Assembly: GCF_000949135.2 (NCBI RefSeq)
Contig: NZ_JTAN02000021.1
Coordinates: 434,001 to 498,000, forward strand
From: Burkholderia sp. USMB20
GTDB taxonomy: Bacteria > Pseudomonadota > Gammaproteobacteria > Burkholderiales > Burkholderiaceae
Direction of reading: 5' to 3'
Length of the DNA: 64,000 nucleotides
Shown here: positions 45,626 through 54,942 of the stretch, in pieces
Layout of the letters: each line of letters starts with the position of its first letter
How positions within the stretch are numbered: the stretch's first letter is position 1
The notes under the pieces: model-generated
What the model was told of the DNA's origin: nothing
What the model saw: only the letters and a program-made list of their open reading frames with translations
The model's database searches: none
Program-made: the position numbers and the translations under genes

Positions 45626-45771
45626 TACGCACGGCACGAAGAGCTGACCCAGGACACCGCGATGCGTGCGCGGGCTGAACGGTGCACGCCAGGCCCGGCG
45701 CCCGAGTTAGCGGCCGGGTACCACACGAGCGCACGCGGTGGCTTGGCCGCCGCCTGCGTCACCCCATTACG

Positions 45772-46521
45772 TCACTGCGCCGTCTCGGCCGCATCCACAA
45801 CGGGCAGCGGCCGGCTTGCGATCTTCTCGGCTTCCGCACGCTTGAGCCCCAGCGTATGCAGCAGCGTCGCCGCCGTGCGTTCCGGAAAGTGCTCTCCGCT
45901 GAAGCCGAGTTCCTTCAGGACACCCGCTGCCGGTGCGCCCGGAGCGACGAAGTTGAGTTCGGCGGCAATCGCGGTCAGCACCGTACCGCCGACCGAAAGG
46001 AAGCCGACGAATGGGTCGGCGACCACGAAGCGTTTCTCGGCGATACCGCGCTCCATGTCCCGCAGCAGGCGTTGACCCAGGCCGAGCGTCAGGACGCGCG
46101 CCGAAAAGCCCTCGCGTATCAGGAAGTGTCCCCACACCGGCTCGCGCCGCGCGCGCATCAGCGTATGTCGCACCGAGACGGAAATGATTTCCGCCGGGTC
46201 GGACAAGCCGCTGGCCACGCGATCGAGCGAATCCGCGAACTCCTCGAATACCGATTCCACGAGGGTCGCGTAGATCGCCTCCTTCGATTCGAAGTGGTTG
46301 TAGAACGAGCCGAAGCCGACGTCGGCGGCCTCGGTGATTTCGTTGATGGCGACGCCTTCCATGCCCTTCTCGGCCATCAGTCTGAGCGCGGCATCCAGCA
46401 GGCGGGCACGGGTCTCCCGCTTGCGGCGCGCGCCACGCGGCTCGCGCTCTTCGGCGACCGCGGGACTGGATGCTTCCGGAGCGGAGCGCTTTGGTGTGCG
46501 GCGGCTCGGTGTATTCGTCAT
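45772..46521 (-). CDS. TetR-family repressor of the divergent aromatic cluster
   Basis: The 249-residue protein is a close paralogue of the TetR at 34346-35110 along its whole length. Its recognition region (INEITEAADVGFGSFYNHFE) is nearly identical, and so are SGLSDPAE, SVRHTLMRARRE, REGFSAR and RFVVADPF. A basic proline-rich tail precedes the domain. The promoter TTGTCA-N17-TATACT on the minus strand gives a 20-base leader with AAGGA before ATG 46521. It is divergent from the dioxygenase-to-Mo-enzyme cluster, its expected target. The shared recognition helix suggests that the two TetR proteins can bind each other's operator. Confidence 0.92.
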   Translation of the reverse strand: MTNTPSRRTPKRSAPEASSPAVAEEREPRGARRKRETRARLLDAALRLMAEKGMEGVAINEITEAADVGFGSFYNHFESKEAIYATLVESVFEEFADSLDRVASGLSDPAEIISVSVRHTLMRARREPVWGHFLIREGFSARVLTLGLGQRLLRDMERGIAEKRFVVADPFVGFLSVGGTVLTAIAAELNFVAPGAPAAGVLKELGFSGEHFPERTAATLLHTLGLKRAEAEKIASRPLPVVDAAETAQ

Positions 46522-46548
46522 GACGTTTTCGATCCTTGTTCGTGCCCA

Positions 46549-46599
46549 AGTATAGATTCAAACGTCTACATTGACAAAGTCATCATCTATGATTTTAAT
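46549..46599. promoter_or_regulatory. Overlapping divergent promoters (tetR / aromatic cluster)
   Basis: Plus strand: TTGACA (46571-46576), 17 bases, TTTAAT (46594-46599). Minus strand: TTGTCA (46572-46577), 17 bases, TATACT (46549-46554). As at 35117-35167, the -35 boxes overlap by five bases and TATGA precedes TTTAAT. Inverted arms ATAGAT (46552-46557) and ATCTAT (46585-46590) flank the core. Confidence 0.8.
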
Positions 46600-46670
46600 G
46601 TCATCAAGGACGGCAGAACACGGCCTCGAGAACCGATCGAACGACGAATGGAGATACGGTGGAGACACAC

Positions 46671-46979
46671 ATGCACACGGGCGCCAGCGCGTCCATTCAC
46701 AACAGCTCGCACGCGTCGCCGAAGTGCGGGCTGCCTTCGATGCTCGGCGTATTGATCGCAGGATTCACGCCGGTCGGCGCCGCATCGGGCCATTTTTCGG
46801 CCAGTCACGGCGCCGGCGGCGAGGCGCGCCGCTCCCATGCGAAATCGACGAGCGACCTCGCGACATTCGTGGTCCGGCCAGTGATGTCCTGCGACGGTGA
46901 GATTGCATGCCCGCCGTTGCGCGGCAAGCCCCTCGATGCGACGGCGCCCGCCTTCGCAATTGTCATTCGACCTGCCTGA
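46671..46979 (+). CDS. Hypothetical 102-residue ORF in the leader of the aromatic cluster
   Basis: GGTGGAG lies six bases before ATG 46671 and the stop falls 12 bases before the dioxygenase start, so the spacing fits a first operon gene. The product is Ser/Ala/His-rich with one hydrophobic stretch (LGVLIAGFTPVGAASG), three Cys and no family I recognise. It could equally be a chance frame inside a leader of about 390 bases that otherwise holds nothing I can name. Confidence 0.3.
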   Translation: MHTGASASIHNSSHASPKCGLPSMLGVLIAGFTPVGAASGHFSASHGAGGEARRSHAKSTSDLATFVVRPVMSCDGEIACPPLRGKPLDATAPAFAIVIRPA

Positions 46980-46991
46980 TTGTCATCCGCC

Positions 46992-48062
46992 ATGAAACTG
47001 ACCACCACACAACCGGCTCGCCACCCGCACCCCACGACGAAGGCATCGGCGCTCGCCTATCTGATCTTCGATCGCCCCGATCTCGACGAAGCAGAGCACT
47101 TTCTCAACGACTTCGGTCTCCGAACGGTGCTGCGGGATGACACGCAATTGCTGCTGCGCGGAACCGGCAGCGCACACTTCTGTTATGTCGTTCGCCACGC
47201 GCCGAAGGCCCGCTTCGTAGGCTTCGGATTGCAGGTCGACAGTCGTGCCGATCTCGAGGCGCTCGCCAAAATCCCTGGCGCGTCGGAGATCGAGGCATCG
47301 GATTGGCCAGGCGGCGGCCTCCGGGTGCGGCTCGCCGATCCGTCGGGTTTTCGGGTCGACGCGATTGCCGGCCAGACCCGGGCCGACACGTTGCCGCATC
47401 GTGCCGCGCTTTCATTCAACTCGGTCGACACGCCGTTGCGGATCAACGAAACGCAGCGGCCGCCGGCGAGCGCGCCTGAAGTCATTCGGCTCGGACACGT
47501 CGTGCTCGAACTCGCCGACTACCAGGAAACCTGCGCGTGGTACACGCGACATTTCGGGTTCATCCCCAGCGATGTCCAGGTGCTGCCGGACGGCTCACCC
47601 GCGGTTGCCTTCATGCGGCTCGATCTCGGCGACCGGCCGGCCGACCACCATACGCTCGCGCTCGCCCAGGGGTTCGTGCCGACTTATAGCCATAGCGCGT
47701 ACGAACTGGTCGACGCCGATGCCGTCGGCATGGGCCAGCGCACGCTCCGCGACAACGGGTGGGCACACGCGTGGGGCATCGGCCGACACATTCTCGGCAG
47801 CCAGATCTTCGATTATTGGCAGGACCCGTGGGGCGACAAGCACGAACACTATTGCGACGGCGACCTGTTCACGGCCGACGAGCCGACGGGCGTGCACGCG
47901 GTCAGCCGCGAAGCGATGGCGCAGTGGGGCCCGACGATGCCGCGCAGCTTCACGAAGCCCCGGCTCACGCCGTCGAGCCTTGCGGCGCTGTTCCGCAACC
48001 TGCGCCGCAGTCCCGATCTGACGGTCAGCAAGCTGCTGACCCTGGCGAAGCTGTTCGCCTGA
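46992..48062 (+). CDS. Extradiol-type VOC-superfamily dioxygenase
   Basis: The 356-residue protein has two tandem VOC domains. The C-terminal one carries the 2-His-1-carboxylate iron site of type I extradiol dioxygenases: His169 (RLGHVVLEL), His234 (YSHSAYEL) and Glu285 (KHEHYC). These enzymes open catecholic rings beside the two hydroxyls using O2. The ATG at 46992 was taken; a TTG four codons upstream is possible and neither has a good ribosome site. It is followed by FAH-family and acyl-CoA synthetase genes, and four genes downstream lie the Mo hydroxylase subunits. I infer that it cleaves a trihydroxylated or catecholic product of that enzyme. Confidence 0.87.
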   Translation: MKLTTTQPARHPHPTTKASALAYLIFDRPDLDEAEHFLNDFGLRTVLRDDTQLLLRGTGSAHFCYVVRHAPKARFVGFGLQVDSRADLEALAKIPGASEIEASDWPGGGLRVRLADPSGFRVDAIAGQTRADTLPHRAALSFNSVDTPLRINETQRPPASAPEVIRLGHVVLELADYQETCAWYTRHFGFIPSDVQVLPDGSPAVAFMRLDLGDRPADHHTLALAQGFVPTYSHSAYELVDADAVGMGQRTLRDNGWAHAWGIGRHILGSQIFDYWQDPWGDKHEHYCDGDLFTADEPTGVHAVSREAMAQWGPTMPRSFTKPRLTPSSLAALFRNLRRSPDLTVSKLLTLAKLFA

Positions 48063-48098
48063 TCCCCAACCGCCCATTCGACTCACGAGAGATCATTC

Positions 48099-49055
48099 AT
48101 GTCACTGCATGTCCTGCACTTCCGGCATCATGGCCGCGCCCAATGGGGCGTGGTCGCCAACGGCGCCGTCACGCCGATTCCCGGCGACTTCGAGACAACC
48201 GCGAGCTTTCTCGCGGCGAATCCGGTTGAACGACTCGTCTCGCTCGACGGACCGACGATTCCGGAGTCGGACGTGGAGTGGCTGTCACCGGTGACCGCCA
48301 ACCAGCAGTTCGTTTGCCAGGGGGCGAATTACCGTCGCCACATGATCGAATCGGGCATGGATCCGGACGCGAAAAAGTTCAACATGATCTTCACGAAGGC
48401 GACGAGTTGCATCGTCGCCGCCGACTCACGAGTCGTGAAACCCCGGCACGTCCGGTTTCTCGACTACGAAATCGAGCTCGGCCTCATCCTCAAACGCGAC
48501 ATCACGTCTCATCGGCAGATCACGGACGCGAACCTGCACGACTATGTCGCCGGCACCGTGATCGTCAACGACTATTCCGCGCGCGATGTCCAGATCCCGC
48601 AGATGCAGTTCTACAAGGGCAAGAGCTTCCGGACGTTCGGCCCGGTCGGCCCCTATCTGTGCCTGCTCGAGCGGCATGACTTCCCGAAGCTGAAGGCGCT
48701 CGACCTGACGTTGACCGTCAACGGCGCGGTGCGCCAGCAGGACTCGACATCGAACCTCGTCTACGGTCCGGCGGAAACGTTGACCGAGTTGTCGGGCGTG
48801 CACGACCTTCGCGCCGGCGACCTGCTCGCGACCGGCACGCCGGCCGGTTGCGCACTCAGCATCCCGTCGCCGTTCAAGCAGCGGGCCGTCGCGCTTTTCC
48901 CCGAATCCGTCAAATGGAAGATGTTCATGAAGGTGCAGGCGGGGCGCGCGCAGTATCTGAAGGCCGGAGACATCGTCGAAGCCAGGATCGCGAGCCGCGA
49001 CGGATCGATCGACCTGGGCGTGCAACGTAACGAGATCGTGGACGAAGCAGCATGA
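48099..49055 (+). CDS. Fumarylacetoacetate hydrolase family protein
   Basis: The 318-residue protein belongs to the FAH superfamily: GANYRRHMIESG, the metal-binding acidic cluster in FLDYEIELGLIL, NDYSARDVQ, FRTFGPVGPY, and GDLLATGTPAGC. Members hydrolyse, hydrate, isomerise or decarboxylate ring-cleavage products such as acylpyruvates or oxalocrotonate-type acids. Directly after an extradiol dioxygenase, it most likely processes the ring-opened compound. Its stop overlaps the start of the acyl-CoA synthetase gene (ATGA), so those two are translationally coupled. Confidence 0.88.
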   Translation: MSLHVLHFRHHGRAQWGVVANGAVTPIPGDFETTASFLAANPVERLVSLDGPTIPESDVEWLSPVTANQQFVCQGANYRRHMIESGMDPDAKKFNMIFTKATSCIVAADSRVVKPRHVRFLDYEIELGLILKRDITSHRQITDANLHDYVAGTVIVNDYSARDVQIPQMQFYKGKSFRTFGPVGPYLCLLERHDFPKLKALDLTLTVNGAVRQQDSTSNLVYGPAETLTELSGVHDLRAGDLLATGTPAGCALSIPSPFKQRAVALFPESVKWKMFMKVQAGRAQYLKAGDIVEARIASRDGSIDLGVQRNEIVDEAA

Positions 49056-51046
49056 ACGGCATCGCGACCCAAGACGACGTGCTGGCGATCGAAGCGCCGG
49101 GCCTTCCGCCGGACCTTCCGGCCAGCACGTACGAGATGATCTGCGCCGGTGCGGCCATCGATCCGTCCGCCCCCGCCCTTTCCTTTTTCATGACCGCCGA
49201 CGCGCACCGCGACGCCGAGTGCTGGACCTACCGCGAGCTGGTTCGCGACATCACGCGCACGGCCAACATGTTCGCGCGCCTCGGTGTGAATTCGCAGTCG
49301 GTGATCGCTTATGTGCTGCCCAATCTGCCCGAAACGCATTTCGTGATCTGGGGCGGACAGGCAACCGGCATCGTATGCGCGATCAATCCGCTGCTTGAAG
49401 GCGAAGCGATCGGTCAGCTGCTCAAAGCCGCCGGCGCCAGCGTGCTCGTGACGCTCGCGCCATTTCCCGGGACCGATCTCTGGCAAAAAGTCGCGGACAT
49501 CCTTCATGAGGTCGAGCCGCTGCGGCATCTCGTGCTGGTCAACCTGGCCGATCGCGTGCGGGGCATGGCGCAATCGGCGGCACGCACGCTCCAGCACGAC
49601 GCGTGTGCGCAGTTGTACGGCGCTGGCGGTTTGCGCAGCGCCGTGCCTGCGCACATCCAGATCCACGACTTCGGTACGGCAATCGCGCACGAATCCGGTA
49701 CGGCGCTCGACAATGCGCGCCGCATTCAACCCGGCGACATGTCCTCTTACTTCTGTACCGGTGGAACCACCGGGTTGCCGAAAATCGCGATGCGCAGTCA
49801 CGGCAACGAAGTGGCGAATGCCTGGAGCGCCGGCCGGTTCTTCGGCGACAGTATCGGCCCCGGCAAAACGACTTTTTGCGGCTTGCCGCTCTTTCACGTC
49901 AACGCCGCGATGGTGACCGGCCTCCTGCCGTTCTCGCGCGGTGCCCATGTCGTGCTCGGCACACCGCAGGGTTACCGGGGCGACGGCGTCGTCAAACGCT
50001 TCTGGGAAATCGTCGAACATCACCACATCAATTTCTTCAGTGGCGTCCCGACGCTTTATGCTTCGCTGCTCGACATTCCCTCCGAGGATCATGTCATCGA
50101 CTCGCTCGAATACGGCCTGTGCGGTGCCGCGCCGATGCCGGTCGGCGTCTTCAGGTCCTTCCAGGAAAAAACGGGCATCCGGATTCTCGAAGGTTACGGC
50201 CTGACCGAAGGAACGTGCGTGAGCAGCGTCAACCCGCCGAACGGCGAGCGTCGGCTGGGATCAATCGGGCTTCGCATCCCCTTCCAGGCGATGAAGGCGG
50301 TCGTCGTGGACGATGCGGGACGGTATCTGCGCGACTGCGCGGCTAACGAGGAAGGATTGCTCGTGATCTCCGGGCCGAACGTGTTCACCGGCTACACGCG
50401 TGCCGACCAGAACGAGGCCCTGTGGCTCGATCTCGGCGACGGCAAGCGCTGGCTCAACACGGGCGACCTCGGCCGCTGCGACATCGACGGTTACTTCTGG
50501 CTGACCGGCCGCAAGAAGGAGTTGATCATCCGCGGCGGACACAATATCGACCCGGCGACGATCGAGGAACCGCTGCATCGACACCCGGCAGTCCAGATCG
50601 CAGCGGCGATCGGGCGCCCCGATGCCTATGCCGGTGAGTTGCCGGTCGCGTATGTTCAGCTCAAGCCGGGCATGACCGCTAGCGAACACGATCTGGAAGT
50701 GTTCATGCAGCAGGAGATCGCGGAACGCGCCGCCCTGCCCAAGCACGTCCGAATCGTCGAGACGATCCCGCTCACCGGCGTCGGCAAGATATTCAAACCC
50801 GAACTCAAGCGCCGCGAGACGAGTGACGCACTCCGCGCGGCATTGGACCAGGGCGGAGCGCCCGGCGCATCAGTCGACGTCTCGACCAGTGGTTCCGGCG
50901 GAATGTCGGTCTCGGTCGAGCTGAGCAATCCCGGGCTCGAGACTGCCGCGCGCTTCGTGCTGGGGCGTTTTCCGTTTGCGTTCTCGATCTCGTTCGCAGC
51001 GGAACCCATTCGGTCGTCCGGTCCGGCAGCGACAGATCTGCGGTGA
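49052..51046 (+). CDS. AMP-forming acyl-CoA synthetase
   Basis: The 664-residue protein has the adenylate-forming motifs: CTGGTTGLPKIAMRSH (ATP loop), GLPLFHVNAA, EGYGLTEGTC, LNTGDLGRCD, and GRKKELIIRGGHNI at the hinge, with the catalytic-Lys region VGKIFKPELKRRE. The C-terminus runs about 80 residues past the usual end and is Ser/Gly-rich with no recognised domain. It joins CoA to a carboxylic acid, presumably the acyl side chain or the acid released downstream of ring cleavage. The start overlaps the FAH-family gene. Confidence 0.9.
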   Translation: MNGIATQDDVLAIEAPGLPPDLPASTYEMICAGAAIDPSAPALSFFMTADAHRDAECWTYRELVRDITRTANMFARLGVNSQSVIAYVLPNLPETHFVIWGGQATGIVCAINPLLEGEAIGQLLKAAGASVLVTLAPFPGTDLWQKVADILHEVEPLRHLVLVNLADRVRGMAQSAARTLQHDACAQLYGAGGLRSAVPAHIQIHDFGTAIAHESGTALDNARRIQPGDMSSYFCTGGTTGLPKIAMRSHGNEVANAWSAGRFFGDSIGPGKTTFCGLPLFHVNAAMVTGLLPFSRGAHVVLGTPQGYRGDGVVKRFWEIVEHHHINFFSGVPTLYASLLDIPSEDHVIDSLEYGLCGAAPMPVGVFRSFQEKTGIRILEGYGLTEGTCVSSVNPPNGERRLGSIGLRIPFQAMKAVVVDDAGRYLRDCAANEEGLLVISGPNVFTGYTRADQNEALWLDLGDGKRWLNTGDLGRCDIDGYFWLTGRKKELIIRGGHNIDPATIEEPLHRHPAVQIAAAIGRPDAYAGELPVAYVQLKPGMTASEHDLEVFMQQEIAERAALPKHVRIVETIPLTGVGKIFKPELKRRETSDALRAALDQGGAPGASVDVSTSGSGGMSVSVELSNPGLETAARFVLGRFPFAFSISFAAEPIRSSGPAATDLR

Positions 51047-51161
51047 CGGAGGCGCGCGACTAGCCGCGACAACACAAATTCCGAGAGCGGCTTGTCACTA
51101 TCAATAAGGTATCCAAAGCAACTGTAGTTCTTTAATCGGACCGAGACAGAGGAGACGCAAA

Positions 51162-51899
51162 ATGAAATTGAGGCGAACGACGAGTTTCGCAGGTGCGATG
51201 GTCTGCATCTGCACGGCTGCACTTGCCGACAACGCAGATGCGCAGACGGCCGGAAGCATCACTACGTCGGTTGGATGGCTGCACGTCGCGCCCCAGGGCG
51301 ACGCGACGCCCCTGACCGTGCAAAGTGTCGGCGGCGTAACGGTGAATCAGCAAATGGGTGGTACCGGGGCGCATGCCAGCTCGACGGATACGATGGGCAT
51401 CACCACCGAGTACTACGTCACCGACAACATTGGTGTCGCCATGCTGTTCGGACTGCCACTGACAGTCAATCTGGTCGGTGACGGGACGTTGCAGAAGTAC
51501 GGAACCCTCGGCACGACAAGGCCGATGCCGCCCGCCATCGAACTTCGATATCACCTGTTTTCAGCTGAATCGAAATTCCGTCCGTACGTAGGACTTGGCG
51601 TCAACTACACGTGGTTCACCCAGGTTCGGGCGACCAATCGCCAGTTCGTCACCGACAGCTTCGGGCCGGGCGGCTCGGCGCGCGCGACACTCAGTTCATC
51701 GTGGAACCCGGTGTTCGAGCTCGGGGCGAGTTACGCGATGACCAAACACTGGTCGGTCGGTGCTTCCGTCGGCTACATGCCGGTGAAGACCCACCTCACG
51801 TTATACGGACAGACCGCGACCGGCACGCAGATCGTTTCCACATCGACGCTCCGACTCAATCCCGTCAACGTTTTCCTGAACGTCGCTTACACGTTCTAG
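51162..51899 (+). CDS. OmpW-family outer membrane protein
   Basis: The 245-residue protein has a signal peptide ending ADNADAQT and eight-strand barrel features of OmpW: TTSVGWLHVAPQGD in the first strand, TEYYVTDNIGVAMLFGLP, ELRYHLF, RPYVGLGVNYTWF, and the terminal aromatic VAYTF. OmpW/AlkL-type barrels let hydrophobic compounds cross the outer membrane. A strong GAGGAGA ribosome site and a separate 115-base gap suggest it can also start its own transcript. Its place inside the aromatic cluster supports uptake of a poorly soluble substrate. Confidence 0.92.
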   Translation: MKLRRTTSFAGAMVCICTAALADNADAQTAGSITTSVGWLHVAPQGDATPLTVQSVGGVTVNQQMGGTGAHASSTDTMGITTEYYVTDNIGVAMLFGLPLTVNLVGDGTLQKYGTLGTTRPMPPAIELRYHLFSAESKFRPYVGLGVNYTWFTQVRATNRQFVTDSFGPGGSARATLSSSWNPVFELGASYAMTKHWSVGASVGYMPVKTHLTLYGQTATGTQIVSTSTLRLNPVNVFLNVAYTF

Positions 51900-51953
51900 C
51901 GGGTGCGCCCCGATGCCAGCCCCCTGCATGGAAGCAACACTTCGGATCGAACG

Positions 51954-54932
51954 ATGAAACGACAGGCTCTCAAGACCATTCTTTTTGCATTGCCCAAGGT
52001 TCTGGACCTGACGGCGCGCCGCTTCCCCGCCTATCGCGATCGCCTCAAGGAGCGCAATCTCGTCGCGTGGATCGGGCTCATGGATCAAAGCATCGGTCGC
52101 GCCATCGAGTTCAGGAATGGCCGCATTCGGTCGCGCGCCGGCAAGCATGCGCGGCCCGATGTGCGCATGGCCTTCAAGGACGTCGCCACCGCCCTGAAGT
52201 TCCTTTCCCCGAACCCGGACCAGGGCGAAATCGTCCACGCCGCCAAGAACTTCAAGGTGGTCACCGAGGGCGAGGACGAACTGCTGGTTTGGCTCATGCA
52301 AACCCTGAGCGTGATGCGCACGGTCGGCCTGACGATGGGCACGCCCATGCGCGACGGCACCCGACGCTACACCACCTGTACCAATGGCGGCCCCCTGTTC
52401 GTCTACGTCAAGGATGGCCGCATCGTCCGCGTGACGCCCATCGAGCTGGACGATACGGATGCGTCAAGCTGGGTGATCGAGGCACGTGGACGCCGCTTCA
52501 GCCCGCCACGGCGCGGACTGGTCGCGCCCCACGCGTTGACCCTCAAGTCGCTGGTCTACTCCGACAAGCGCATCCTTCACCCGATGAAACGGGTCGACTT
52601 CGACCCGGACGGCGAGCGCAATCCGCAGAACCGGGGCAAGTCCGGCTATGTGCGCATCAGCTGGGACGAGGCCCTGGACATCGTCGCCAAGGAGATCAAC
52701 CGGCAGAAGCGTGTTCACGGCCCCGGTTCCATCACGTTCCCGATGTCGTCCCACCACCAGTGGGGCAACGTCGGCTACTACCTCAGCGCGCTGACGCGCT
52801 TCGCCAACCTGATCGGCTTCACCCGGGTGGCCGCGAATCCGGACAGCTGGGAAGGCTGGTACTGGGGGGCCATGCATCATTTCGGCAACTCGATGCGCGT
52901 CGGCGTGCCCGCCGGCTACGGCGGCCTCGAGGACGGTCTCAAGGAGGCCGAAATGATCGTCTTCTGGTCCTGCGACCCCGAAAGTACCAACGGGGCCTAC
53001 GCAGGATTCGAGGGAACCCCGCGCCGCCTGTGGGCCAAGGAGCTCGGCATCGAGTTCGTTCACATCGACCCGCACTGCAATCCCACCGCACAGCTGCTGG
53101 GCGGCCGCTGGATCCCGATCCGGCCGCAAACCGATGCCGCGCTGGCGACCGCCATCATGTACGTCTGGACCGTGGAGGGCCTGTACGACAAGGATTACGT
53201 CGCGACGCGCACGACCGGTTTCGACGATTGGAAAGCCTACCTTCTGGGCGAAACCGACGGTACCCCCAAGACGCCCGAGTGGCAGGAGAGCGAGACCGGC
53301 GTGCCGGCCAAGGACGCCCGTGCGCTTGCGCGCCTGTGGGGGAAGAAGAAGGTGCATCTCGCCGTCGGGATGACCGGCGCGGGATTCGGCGGCGCGGGCC
53401 GCGGGGCGACCGGCGCGCAATGGGCGCGCTGCATGATCATGATGATGTCCATGCAGGGCTGGGGCAAGCCGGGGGTGAATTTCGGCTGCCTCGAAATCGG
53501 CGTCCCGCACGATCTCCAGTTCTACTTCCCCGGCTACGCGGACGGCGGCATTTCAGGCGACCTGGCGTGGACCGCCAATGCGGTGGACAACTACCAGCGC
53601 ATGCCGCATATCCTGACCATGAATCCCGTCAAGCAAATGGTGCCGCGACAGCAGATGCCCGATGCGATTCTCAACGGTCACGCCACCGGTTATCTCTGGG
53701 ACGGCATGTCCCAGGAAGCCCAGTTTGCGCCGTTCACGTACCCGATGCCCGGCTATTCGCCGATCCACATGATCTATCGCTACGGCGGATCCGCGTTCAG
53801 TACCGTGACGAATTCCGGACGCTGGACGCAGGCCTACCGGCACTCGAGCATCGAGTTCGTCGTCAATCAGTCGATCTGGATGGAAGGCGAAGCCCAGTTC
53901 GCCGACATCATCCTGCCCGCGTGCACTTCGCTGGAGCGTTGGGACATCGGAGAATGGGCGAATTCGGGCGGCTACGCCCACCACGGGTATGGCACGGTCA
54001 ACCATCGCATGCTGACGCTGCAGCACAAGTGCATCGAACCCCTGGGCGAGTCCCGCTCCGACTACGACATTTTCACTGCCATCCTGACCCGGTTGGGCCT
54101 GGGTGGCATTTTCACCGAAGGCTGCGGGGATCTCGACTGGGTCAAGCGCGTCTTCGACTCGTCGGATCTGCCCGATCACATTTCGTGGCGCGAATTTTGC
54201 CGCAAGGGCTATTTCGTCGTGCCGCCCGAAAAGCCCGAACTGCGCCATCCCGTGGATATGCGCTGGTTTGCGGAAGACAGGAAGAAGGACCTGCCGGAAC
54301 CTCATCCCCTGCCGTCACAGTTCTCGGAACGGTTCGGCAAGGGCCTGCAGACGCCGAGCGGCAAGCTGGAGTTCGTGCCCGAGTTGCTGAAGCGGCACAC
54401 CGCGGACAATCCGGAGCGCCCCCCGCTCAACCGATATATCCCCTCCTGGGAGGGGTTGCGCTCGGACCTGGCCCGGCGCTACCCGCTGCAACTGATCGCC
54501 ACCCACAGCCGCTACAGCTTTCATACCCACGGTGACGGAAAGAATTCTGCCGTGAACGGCATCGACGATCATCGCGCGCTGATCGCGGGGCACCGGTTCT
54601 GGCTGCTGAGGCTCAATCCGGCAGACGCCGCTGCTCGATGCATCGCCCATCGCGATCTCGTCAAAGTACACAACGACCGCGGCGCCGTGATCTGTGCGGC
54701 CGATGTCTCGCCCCTGGTGAACGCCGGAGTGGTGAAATCCTACGAGGCGAGCGCTGAATTTCAGCTGATCGAAATCGATGGCGAGCAAGTCGAGATCGGC
54801 GGCTGCATGAACATGCTGACCCCCGATCGGCCGCAGACCGCCGGCACCAGCAGCATGAGCCCGAATTCCTGCCTGGTGCAGGTCGAGAAATGGCGCGGTG
54901 CCGAAGCATTCATGCTCGGTCGCGCAGCGTGA
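51954..54932 (+). CDS. Transhydroxylase-like Mo enzyme, large subunit, with SCP2-like N-terminal extension
   Basis: The 992-residue protein follows the large subunit of Pelobacter pyrogallol:phloroglucinol transhydroxylase (AthL) from about residue 140 to the end. It keeps SSHHQWGNVGY (His267/268), NPDSWEGWYWGAMH with Asp297 and Ser298 (the Mo-ligand Ser in AthL), and YFPGYADGGISGD (Tyr528 region), as in the known active site. AthL is about 875 residues; the extra N-terminal residues 1-135 resemble an SCP2 sterol-carrier fold (IGRAIEFRNGRIRSRAG, RPDVRMAFKDVATALKFL, GEDELLVWLMQTLS). No Tat leader is seen, so it is cytoplasmic. The likely reaction is O2-independent hydroxylation or hydroxyl transfer on a phenol such as resorcinol or pyrogallol. 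I started at ATG 51954; the small subunit gene follows after 10 bases. Confidence 0.88.
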   Translation: MKRQALKTILFALPKVLDLTARRFPAYRDRLKERNLVAWIGLMDQSIGRAIEFRNGRIRSRAGKHARPDVRMAFKDVATALKFLSPNPDQGEIVHAAKNFKVVTEGEDELLVWLMQTLSVMRTVGLTMGTPMRDGTRRYTTCTNGGPLFVYVKDGRIVRVTPIELDDTDASSWVIEARGRRFSPPRRGLVAPHALTLKSLVYSDKRILHPMKRVDFDPDGERNPQNRGKSGYVRISWDEALDIVAKEINRQKRVHGPGSITFPMSSHHQWGNVGYYLSALTRFANLIGFTRVAANPDSWEGWYWGAMHHFGNSMRVGVPAGYGGLEDGLKEAEMIVFWSCDPESTNGAYAGFEGTPRRLWAKELGIEFVHIDPHCNPTAQLLGGRWIPIRPQTDAALATAIMYVWTVEGLYDKDYVATRTTGFDDWKAYLLGETDGTPKTPEWQESETGVPAKDARALARLWGKKKVHLAVGMTGAGFGGAGRGATGAQWARCMIMMMSMQGWGKPGVNFGCLEIGVPHDLQFYFPGYADGGISGDLAWTANAVDNYQRMPHILTMNPVKQMVPRQQMPDAILNGHATGYLWDGMSQEAQFAPFTYPMPGYSPIHMIYRYGGSAFSTVTNSGRWTQAYRHSSIEFVVNQSIWMEGEAQFADIILPACTSLERWDIGEWANSGGYAHHGYGTVNHRMLTLQHKCIEPLGESRSDYDIFTAILTRLGLGGIFTEGCGDLDWVKRVFDSSDLPDHISWREFCRKGYFVVPPEKPELRHPVDMRWFAEDRKKDLPEPHPLPSQFSERFGKGLQTPSGKLEFVPELLKRHTADNPERPPLNRYIPSWEGLRSDLARRYPLQLIATHSRYSFHTHGDGKNSAVNGIDDHRALIAGHRFWLLRLNPADAAARCIAHRDLVKVHNDRGAVICAADVSPLVNAGVVKSYEASAEFQLIEIDGEQVEIGGCMNMLTPDRPQTAGTSSMSPNSCLVQVEKWRGAEAFMLGRAA

Positions 54933-54942
54933 GGAATGTCAA

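Noticed and set aside
51611-54535. Long plus-strand frame overlapping OmpW and the Mo large subunit
   Set aside because: Low-complexity Arg/Pro product in a frame shifted from two well-supported genes.
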